Origin: Turritopsis dohrnii
Lineage: Eukaryota; Cnidaria; Hydrozoa; Anthoathecata; Oceaniidae
Direction of reading: 5' to 3'
Assembly: GCA_027922465.2 (NCBI GenBank)
Contig: BQMF02000047.1
Location: forward strand, 186,001 to 250,000
Length of the DNA: 64,000 bases
The notes beneath the pieces were generated by a model, which saw nothing but the letters and a program-made list of their open reading frames with translations, had not been told where the DNA came from and searched no databases. Positions 27,601 through 39,600 of this stretch are shown piece after piece. The stretch's first letter is position 1; each line of letters opens with the position of its first letter. Position numbers and translations under genes: made by a program.

Positions 27601-30600
27601 ATCAACAGAGAATTATATCCGGTTGAACCCCTCAAGCAAGTTATACTTTGAACAGTCAAGTAATACACCTACGTTGATTGTCTCCAGTCAGTATTCAGGT
27701 GAGATGTCAATCATAAATTATTACCTATTAATTATTTTCTTACCCATTGTGAAGTGTTTTGATCCTTTGACATTTCTTTTAGATCCAACAAGCAGCTTAT
27801 TGACAAAAAAAGGTTTAAAAGTCTTCGGCAGCATCACAAAGGCACAACATAATCTGCAATACACCAGCAGAAAACAAAACCAATCAGAATTGTCACTTCA
27901 TCTGAGTATTTCAACAACAGCAACAACAAACAGAAAGAAGGAAATACATTCATCAGTTTTACTAAAACACAGTTATTCTACAACAAAGAAGCAACAATTA
28001 AAAAGTGTAACTGAAATCGGTTAGTTATTGCTTTCCTCCTTTTACTTTTAAATGTTTGAATTTACAGTTTCTCCCCTTGCCAATAGACGCAAACTTGTCA
28101 CAATGGGCTCCCTGGTCAAACTGTCTAACCAGTTGTGAAGAAGGGGTGCAAGAACGATTCAGACAAAATTGCACAAAACTCAAACCGTGTGACAGATTGG
28201 AAAAGGAAATTAAATCGTGTTTTCTCCAACCATGTCCAGGTACGTTATTATTTCTACAAAAGTGTAACAACCATAAAGAATTGTAATGAAAAAAGTTTAT
28301 TTGGGCAACAAGCATCTAAAATGAAATCTGTTCTAGTAAATGGTGGCTTATCACAGTGGAGTAACTGGTCAGTTTGTAGCAAATCATGTGAACAGGGATA
28401 CATGGTAAGAAAACGTTCATGTACGCAACCCACACCAAAGTTTGGTGGTGAAGACTGCTTAGGTGTGGTTGAAGAAAAAGAAATTTGCAATACACACTTA
28501 TGTCCAAGTAAGAATAAAGTCAAAGTCTTTTCATTAAATGCTACATTGATGATAAATCACATTTCCTGAACACACATCAATTTCAGTTGATGGTGGATGG
28601 ACAACATGGTCGCCATATACCAAATGCAATAAACCATGCAATATCGGTCGAATAATACGCACGAGGTTTTGTACAAATCCAACCCCAGCTAACAATGGCA
28701 AAGAATGTGAAGGAGTTAAAAGTCAAATTAAACTTTGCCATAAAAGAATATGTTACGGTATGATATTTTCAAAAATGAGTTTACAATATAAAATCATAAA
28801 CACAATTTTAAAATCATTAGGTAAAAATTGGGTTTTTTTATTACCAGGTCTAACTTCGAAATTAGTTTTATCGCTGGACCAAAATGAGTGGGGTATTTCA
28901 AACAATCACATATCAACTGAAAAGCATACGAAGATCAAGGACAGTGTGACACAAAATGTAAGTCGGTTTTCATTTGACGGTAGTATTCTTTCAAACGTTT
29001 ATATCTGCCTTACAAGTTGGGTTTTGAATATAAAGATGGTAGAATGAGAAGTTAGATGGTTTTTAGTGCAATTCTAGTAAATTTTGTTTACCTCGCTTAA
29101 TATAATCAACAACAGTGACTGTCTTGTAAAATAAAAAAACTGGTACAAAACTGATAAAGAAGCGGATAATATTCTTCAACATTCAAAATTTAAATTTGAA
29201 AAAATGTTTTTACTCTCAAGATTGAAGAATTCTACAATTTTGCAAACATCTACTCAAATGATAGCAATGTTGCAGTTCTCCAAGATGTCCAAGTCGACAA
29301 AATCAGGTAATGTGCATTCAAAGCATTCGAAAAACTAATATGTGGAATTGCATTGCATTATGGGAAACCAGGAAAATCCTAACATTGTACAATCGTAATT
29401 TTAGTTACTCGAACAGCTCCATAGAAGTATCAGTCTATCTTGAATTTACTGCGTTGGATTCAGGGCAACTGATATTATTGGTTGATGAAATGGAACGATA
29501 TCAACAAATTGAAAAATTAAGTGTTCTTGATTTTAATGTTTCAACTCAATATGGTGAGTTAAATCTTAACTTCAGAAACAAGGAAGAAGAGAAAAACAAA
29601 GAGAGAAGAAAATTAGAAAAATTTTAAATTTTGTACCATTTTTCCACTTAATGTTCAATGCACTATTTTCAAAATTTTGTTTTAGTACCACAAGGAAAAC
29701 CTCATAATCTAACCGGTTATAGTCTGTCAAGAACTGAAATATTTATTAAATGGGAAGTGCCAGAAAAACAAAGAAATTTAACATATGTTGTATTCATCAA
29801 GAAAAGAGAAGAGTCTTCATTGAACTATAATAGCATTGGAACAGACTGCTGTAATGCAACCATTATTGGACTACAACCAAGCCAAAGGTATTGGTTGAGA
29901 GTCTTGGCTTACAATCCACACGGGAATGGAATTCCTAGTAATCACATAGAAATTCAAACAACAATGGGAGGTAGATGTATAAGCAGATGTATAAACTTCT
30001 AAGTTTTCCATAAGAAGTTATCGTTATTTTCTAATTAGTGCAAGGAACAAACAATATAACCTTCATAAGAGCTTATGGTGTTCCTTTTAGCACCTTCTCT
30101 TCCACCACACAACATAGACGTAACAACACAAGGCACATCCATATTTATGGAATGGGACATAGATCCAAGTGAAGTTGATCTAGTTTCTGGCTACACTCTT
30201 CAAATCAAGAAAACTGGAAGCGATTTCAGCTGGGAGTACACAACAGTGCATAGACAATTTTTCCTTGAAGGAATGAAACCATCCACATCTTATATAATAG
30301 ATATTTGTGCATTTACAAGTTTTACTTGTGGACCGAAAGCGCGAGTGACCACAAAAACAAAAGCGTCAGGTTATTTCCTTATTACCACCCTCAAAAAGTC
30401 TATTATACAGTTTTACATAACATTCTAAAAACGGATTGTCGTTGGTACTGTATTTCCTTTCTTAGGTCCAACAATGTCACCTTTAAACATTATGGCTGTT
30501 CCAGTGCTTGGGGAAGGTTCTCTATTAATAAGGTGGCAACATATCCCAAATGATGAAGTAAACGGAGTATTATTACATTATGTAATATCCTACAAAAGAT

Positions 30601-33600
30601 TTTCACCACAGTCAGACATAACAGATCACCCAACACTGACTATAAATGTATCAAGCCGTGTGAATTCAACTAAAATCAGCAGTTTGGAAACATATCAGAC
30701 ATATCAAATAAAAATGTGGGGAGTAAATCAATATGGCTTTGGAGAGAAGTCAAAATCCATCATTGCTTGTAAGGCTCTAAAGCAAGTCAATAGAAGAGAA
30801 TCCCCCCAAAATCTAAAGTTTTGGTCTAATTCAGCTAAAAACTATGTTCGAAAAAATACAGAGAATATCGGAAAAACAGAAAAACGATAACCATATTAAT
30901 CTTGTTTTTTTAGCCACAGACAAATGTCCAACACAAATAAATACGAATTATGTCAACCTTCACCCCTACATATGCATTGGTGAAAGATATCAATGTTTAT
31001 TCGAGGAATTGATAAGAAATTTTACTGGCGAAATTTGTAGTTATGATTTATCAAGAAATAAAAACCTTCTTAACACCATCACCAACGGCAAAGGTGGTTG
31101 GGCAACTAAGTCTGATATTTTATTAATGAAAGCAGACCTGAATCACGATGTTGGTGAGACTGCTACTACAACAGATCTCGTTATAAACTATTAAAAGTGG
31201 TCAAATCAACAAAAATCATTGTTTGTTTATTTTTAGATTTATCTTTTCCTGTCAATGCAAACAAAGAAGTTCTGTATTACGCCCAAGGTCACTTCATTCC
31301 CATAATTGAGCATCCTGGAGTAGTTGTGATTACGGCCAAAGAGGAAACAGAACAAGTCATTAAAAGAATGTTAAGCGCCATTGTAGGATGTTGGCCAATT
31401 CTGGCATTTAACGTCTTGTTAATCATCTCATCAGGAATTATCATGTGGTTCATAGTAAGTCCTCACACACAATTTTGGGTATATGTTATTTTTATGGTAT
31501 TCCTTATATTAAATCCCACTGTACATGTATCAACTTTTTGAATGCTCATTACATTGGTTCTTGGGGGCTACTATCTGTTATTATCTTTGGAAACAAAGTA
31601 AACCAAATTTGGCTTTCATTACAGGAGAGTGGGCAGAACAATGAGGACTTTCCACAACCATTTGTACAAGGTGTTTTAAATGGTATGTGGTGGTCTTTTG
31701 TGACCAGTGTTACATTGGGATATGGGGACAAATGTCCAAAAACATTCCAGGGACGATTGTTTGGAATAGTTTGGACAATCATTGGTATCATAACTGTGGC
31801 AACGCTTACTGGCTTGTTGACGTCATCACTCAATGCTTATAACGTCAAAACATCATTTTCGATTTATGGAAAAAAGGTGTGTCTAACATTGCATTTTTAC
31901 AAAAATTTAATCAAAGCTAATAAAATATAAAAGCAAATGGAAATTAAAAGACATCAGATACACCAAAAATTCTCCAGAACTTTAGTATAGTTCTGCTAAA
32001 GCTGATTTTCCTTTGAGACTAGGTATTAAAAAGTATTGAAAGTCATCTTTAAAATGTGAAAAAAAGATATCTTTATGAAATACTTTAGGTTGGTGCATTA
32101 TCAGGATCAATTGGATATAAAATAGCAGTGAGAAGAAATGCAAAAGTGAATGAAGGTATGTTAGAATTAATGACAACTAATCATTCACGTTTATTATTAT
32201 TATCATGTTTATTCATTAATTCATCATCATTATCATCTTTCCTACAACAAGAATTTCAAATAAATGTCATGAAAAAATGAAGTGATAAGAGTGATCACTG
32301 TTCCCCGGATTTGATGTTTACACACGTGTTACAACAGGATACAAATTGAATAGAAAAAGACACATAAGTTTTATTCCACATAATAGTTTTCAGCTGAATC
32401 AAAATTAAGTGTATAGACAAAGTTTGAATGTAAAACACAGTTCATAAAAACCACAATTACTTTCAAAATTTGTAAAAGGAAATCGTTTGAATTCATTAGT
32501 ACTTTAATTACTTCGACAGCTTTTATTTTAATAATGTTTAAGATCATAGGCTTATAGTATACAGATGTTTAAAAAAATAATTTTTGTTTGGAATTGTTTA
32601 TTTTGCAGACCACCAGTACTTAACAATATCTGAACTTATTGAAGCACTTGAAGCAAAACAAGTTGAACACATACTTGTAGATGCATTCACCGCAAAGTCA
32701 AACAGGAAAGTATTAACACACCATTCCTTTCTTGTATCCAAAGTCATAGAGGAGCGTTCAATGTATGGCTTTGTAGCATCATCAAGGCTAGGCAGATTTT
32801 CATCAATGCTCAGGGAATATGTCAAATCAAATCAGGGAGCTGTTTACAGGGCATTAGAGGCATACTCAACTCCTATAAAGGTATGTAATACAAGTAAAGT
32901 TCTCATCCAACAAGCAACAGATTAATGAGCAAGCACTTGAAATGAAGATCAATTTAAGAATACACATTATCCCTTCCATGGATATTTTTAGGTTTATCAA
33001 GAAACAACACAGGTGGTGTCACTATTTAATAATGAAATCAGTTCATTCAAAATGTCTATTCAAGTCATGGGCTTAACACTCTTGATTGCAATAATGTTTG
33101 GGGTAATTTCCTACCTCCAGCGTAGAAGACAGGTGCAAAAAATTGATCCAAGTAAGTATAGGTTTAATGCTGAAGTTCTTTCGAAATAAATTAAGAGAAT
33201 GCGATTAATTTGATATGGGGTTATGCCTTGAATCGATCCTTCTACTTCCTGTTTTGAATAATAAATAATAGTCTACAATTTTTATCTTTGTTATTATTCA
33301 GGAATATCCATCAGCAAACTGAAATTATACAATGACTTGATAGAGCTGCATAAGGAGATTAACTCAACAAAAGCCACACTAGAAGCTGGCATCAACAAGA
33401 TCGTAAATGATTACATGCAGTATGGAAAAGTACCAATACGGCACAAGAATGTGAGTTTGAATCAAAATGATATGAATCAGTTTATGGGAGTACAAAACAA
33501 AGTCAAAATGAACAAAGACAACAATCAAAGTATGACCATTGAAATTCCCGATGAATTCTTCTTACTATCACGTCAAGTGAAAACAGAATGGGACACAGTT

Positions 33601-36600
33601 CCAAAATGGTTTCTGATGAACAAATACGACATGAAGAAGAATGGCTACGATTAATAGTGGTCCAAAAAGCACCATCCAAGAACATAAAACAATGTTTCGG
33701 TGACACAAAACTGTAAGATAAAAATTTGTAAACAAAACCACAAAACATACCTTAACAGGAATGAGAATATATTCCATGGCCATTTTTAAACTTGTTCTCT
33801 TAATTCGTTTCATTTTCTCATGAAATACTGCAAACACAAACTGAAACTGGTGGCAAATGTATGGATTTCAAAATCACAAGATCAGAAAAAAATACAAGTA
33901 ACTAAAATTAACTGATAAGACATCCTATTTGTATTGTTGGTTGGAACTAATGAGTTGATTGCGTTATGTCATTAAACTAATCTTAACAAAAGGTCAGGTT
34001 ATAATTAGCATGAATTTGAAAGCACAACAAGGAAAGTTAATTATCTAACAGACACGATACCGAACAACAACACAACAACGTGTTAAGTCAGTTCAATTAA
34101 TAAGTCTGAAATAAAGATGTTTATCAAAACAAAAAATAAGTACAACAATATAAGAATATAGAATTGTTATTGTAATTTTGGGGATCAATGCTCTTATGGC
34201 CAAAGAATGGATTTTTTGTTTGCTGTGACAATCTTGAAACAAAAACAAAGATACTGCCTGTAAATCAAAATAATCATTACAATACTCATAAATCATTAAT
34301 TCATTTCTGTAATTTCAACAATTACTAATAAGTTATGTAATATGGTTTTCCACACTAGCTATTATATTTGATTGTTGGTGAAAAAGTAACGAAAACATTA
34401 AAGTGTTCCATTTCAACAATAATCATCATGGTACCTCTACAATGATCTTATAAAAGTAATTGGTAAGGGACATAGAAACAAAATTATTATACCTGTCTCT
34501 TTGATAAGCTTCCCTTCAGGAAATCTCTGAGGCCTGGACTGGGAGAAAGGGCTGCTCCCTCACTTTTTCGTCGAAATGTACGTTTTAATCCACTAAAGAA
34601 GTTTACGTGCTGATTCTTACTCTCGCTTTGTTCAACTGTGTTGTTTTTGAAGTTTCGAATTGGTACAGGAGGTTTTCTACTTTCCAGACGAAGAGAATTT
34701 GTTAATGAATATCTAAATATAAAATCAGATCAATCACAGAACCTATACACATAAAAATACACATAATTTGAATGAAACAATGCATTTTTACCCTTTCTGT
34801 AAGCTATTATAATGCTTCGCCACATTAGTGCATGCCCTAAAGGATAAAGAATTGGATAAAACAGTAACTAAAAGTAAATCAACAATTCCTCACAGATCTT
34901 AAGGTCAATAAGCATGTGCAATATACTATTCAGGATGGAAGATTGGAATGAAAACTTATTTGTCAATATTAAATTCTTTGGAAGCTCAACACACTTTATG
35001 GAACGCCTCATGTACTGCCAACATCAAAAATAAAATAATCAAAATCCCTTACTCTGTATCTGGAGCAGATTTTCTTCGTCGGGCTCCATCACGAGGGTGA
35101 CTGTGATAGTAATCACTAGAAACAGATAGATATTTCATTGCCAATGTGTTTGAAGCAACTCTAAGAATCAACTCTTGAAGAGTTCCCCATGTTAATTAAA
35201 ATTCCAATGTTTTTGAGAGAAATATATATGTCAAAAATCCACCTGTTCTTAAGTCTTGTTTATTAACTCTGCATTATGAAGGTATTATGAGTAACTTAGC
35301 CAAAACATGATAAAATGATCTGCTTGATCCGAAAGCATTGTCATAGTATCAAATTCTATTTCTGTTCTTGTAATTTTGAATAAAATTTCTTCGTTTCTAA
35401 GGACAGGGCATTTGTTTTTCACACTCATAGAAATGTCTGATGTAGCACCATGCAAAAAAGACTGAATAAGAAGTGTTAATCATGATATAAATAAAACATA
35501 AATCACAAAATCGTCTTAAAATGGCAGATGGTTCGGGACAACTCCTATGAAACATCATAATAAGTATTTAAATGATATAAAGAACAAACAGATACCCTAG
35601 TTCCATGAATAATTTTACAAACACACAGAATTATGTGTGCTTCTGAGCTATTTTTCAAACTGGTCGAATGAAACTTGGTTGAAATATCAATCATCCATCA
35701 TAATCACCATGTATGTAATGAAGAAACACAAAGTAGGAACTTACAAGATTGATAGAGAACACATGTTTCTCAGTACAGGAAAACATTGATTGTCAAAATA
35801 ATTATGTTAGAAAAACAGTAAGGAATTTGTGAAGATTAGTAAACAGAAAGATGTAGACAACTACCTAAGCCGTGGTTATTAGTGGACTGGTGTTTCAATC
35901 TTTATCAAGGTTTCAATATTATGTCATAAAATTTCAAAACAGGTTTAAACATGGCCATAAATCAATGTTTAAACAATAAGTGATTTTAATAAAAAGCTTC
36001 ACAAAAGCCTCACACATTTTTAAGAAGGAATTAGATGGTTTGAGAAAGTTCAAAGAACCAAACATGCAGAAGTAATGGAAATCAGTTCAGTTTTCCAACA
36101 AAGTCACAATTATTTGCTTTTTGATTAAAATCAGATGAATGTGAGTTTATTGTCAGATCTTTAGGTACTGCATTCCAGTTTTTAACCAGTTAAAAATTAA
36201 CCATCAAACACTGTTACAGATTAAGTGTTGAGAAATTGCTGGCTATAGTAAACAAAAACATTATACCGCACGCCATCAAAACTTTTTCTTCTATTACTGC
36301 GTTGAAAAAATCCAGATGAAACTGTTGAAAAGCTTCCCATTCCTCAATAAAAATTTATCAAGACTTGTTCATCATACTGTTACTGAAAACTGTTTGATTT
36401 AGTGTAAAGATATTTTTTCAAAAATATTTTTTCACATGAATGAATGATGGTAGAAATCATGACATTCTCTTTTTTCTTATTATGAAATTTACCATTCATC
36501 AATTTTGTCATACATTTGTTTATTTTTCACGGCTGATAAACATAACTTCAGCAAAATAAACAACCAATTTAATTCAACACAACTCAAAAAAACCACATGT

Positions 36601-39600
36601 ATCACTTTTGGCCCACAAAATTGTACATCTTGCAATATTCATAATCATTTACAAAAACCTGACTCTCAAATGTCTGAAACACTCACAACAACTGTGATTG
36701 AAAGTGTTCTTATGAAGAATTTTGATATTGTTTGCATCAAAAATAATTGGCAGCTCCGATGAAGATTATTTATTTTCCTGTAGCCTTTTAAAAAGAACAA
36801 AAAAAAAACATTCAAAAAATACCCTATACTATACTATACTTAAGTTTGAAAATGTGTACTTTATCAGAAGAAATTCCATAAGCTTGTATTTTTTTAAGCA
36901 TAAAGCTTATAAGCATACTGAGGATGAAGATGCTCAAAATTTTTAGCATACCTGAAGGATAACACAAGCCTGCAAAAAACGTAAGCATTATATATTATAC
37001 TAGGCTATTTTTTCTAGATATATACTGAAAAGTTAAGAATGTCCAAAAAAACCAAAACAAAAAACAAGCATTCTAATTTTTTTTTATTCCTATGTTGATT
37101 GGTCCAAATCTTTAGCTTATTTCCAAAATTTCAGGATTCAATAACATTTTAGCATTTTTCTTTCACTTTCATTTTTCACCACTTTTTTTATCTTTTATGA
37201 TTTTACATTTAATTTCATTTGTTTGTTTGATAAATAAATGTTGGTTTATTTTAGCCTCGTTTGGATTGTCCATATTTCTGGAAGTTTGTGGGATATTGTT
37301 ATCAGTTATGATTTTGATCATATATATACCTTTTTATGCTAAATGCTGACATGGACCTACAACAACAAAATTTAATATGTACCCTTTCATTATATTCATG
37401 GAGTGTTATTTTTACACACACGTGTACCTGTCACAAAACTAAAATTAAAAGAAAAGCAATCAAATCAAATTTTCAATTAAAAAAGTTTAGAAACAAGAAA
37501 AAACTGAAAATAGAAACAAAAAACTGAAAATGAAAAAGGTAAGAAAAATAAACAGTTAAAATTGAAAATGAAAAAAAAAAAAATAAAGATAATTATAAGC
37601 CATCACACAGGTGGGACATTGAACCATGGCTTCCTTGATTGATGTGTTGAGCAAAAAAATCAGAACTTTTTGATCCCATTGATATATCCATATGGTATAG
37701 TCTGTTCACCACATTTATGGCCAAATCATTAGTTTCAGTCTGATAAGCTTTCTCATTAGCACATAAATTAAAAAATATAAAACATAAAAAATATGACCAT
37801 AGTATGTTTTAAAACGAGGGTTGAACATTTTTTCCATAATTGCTACATTGTGTCCTTTAAAAAACCTTGTTCTTTTGAAATAAGTGTTACATTGAATGTA
37901 TTACTCACATTTCATCGAAAGCCTATTGTTCTTATAATTTCATTAAAACAACTTATGCACGGTGCTTTAGTATTCATAAATTATCTACGATGTGTGTATC
38001 CAACCTTCTGAAAATTCTAAAAGTTCAGACATAAGAGTTAGCTTTATTTATGATAGCGATCATTAAAGTTTGAAAGGTCACTGCAGCATTCAGCCGTGTT
38101 TGTACATGAATGTAGTGAAGAAACTATATAAAGATATTTGTGGTAAAAGAAATGGAAGCCCAAAAGTATTTGTATGACCAATGGAATTTTACTGGTCATA
38201 ATGGGAAGTTGTTCGGTAATTTTGTTACCCACACCCAAATTTAAAAAAGTTTATGAAATACCTATCTTCATTTGAATCACTCTCTGCATCTTTCTGTGCT
38301 TCAATTTCTTTAAGAATTTCACGTTTCTCCTCCTCATTTAATCCAGTGAGTGATGAAGGTGGATTTACCATTAACTTTTTTGTATCTATTGGAGAGCTAC
38401 CATTGAAAGAATTTCCACGTATACGTTCCAATGTATTTGTTATTATTGTCCTTTCAGGGGATGATGAATATGAAAGTGATTTTGCTGGTGAAGCTGAAGA
38501 ATTATGAAAAAGACTTTTCCTGCAAATTAAAACGAATTGTCACTTAGAAGTTTTGAATTACACAAACAGAATTATAGGATGTTCAAATAGTGCATCCTTT
38601 TGTCTTTTGTGGTTGAAACAAGAAATCACACTGGAATTCAAGGACAAACCCACCTTTCCTCATAAAAATTATTCAATTCATGCAATATGTAAGATGATGA
38701 CGTAGGGAAAGCTGAACATCCCTGGAATTTGGTAGCTGGTTTGCATGAGAGATCAAATAATGCAGCACTACCAATATGTGCATCATGACTCACCAAATTT
38801 AAGTCAATCATAAAAACATGACAAGAACATAAAACAACATTACGACCTTTTGATATTACTGGCGAATTTGAATGATTAGAAGACATGGCAGGTGACTGGT
38901 CCGATAGCACCTTACGGGTTACAAGAGCAAAAAAACGCTGGTCATCAGGGCATATTCCACTAAAAACCAATGTTCGCAGTGGATACGTAACAATCTCTTT
39001 CCCTAACGGATTGGAAAGCTTGACACCTTGAGAAGAAAGAGTCAATAGAACCAAACTTCTAGATGATTTGGAACTACGTTGTATTTTATAAACACAACTG
39101 TTTAAGGTGTTTAAGCTTGCTGAATGAAGATTTTGTGCATTTGGGATTTCAACAGTACATTGGTAATAAACTACCACATTATAAGGGTGCGTTCGTATAT
39201 GGCATTCACTTTTAATGGGTGTTAGTTTTGAATTGATGCCAATCTGTGCTAAAGATTCTACATCTGTATTTTTTTCAATACCAAATAAATTGGATAGATT
39301 CAAGGCATGTCCATTCTGTAATTGATTATCAATCAATGTCTTGGAAGAATTTGGTGGTGAACTATCTATCTCTTTTATTACTCTTCTTTTTGATAAACTT
39401 GTAATATCATAACGTCCTTTTTCAGTTTCTGTGCGCAAACATAATTTCTTATGGTTAGTAGAACAGGTATCAGCCAAGCAATTGTTACTGCCATTCATTT
39501 CACATTTATGTGGTGTAGCTGGACTTCCAAATATAAGACTAGTTCTTCTTGCTCCCTTAACAACTCGATTGATACTATCAAATAAGCTATTTCGTCTGTT

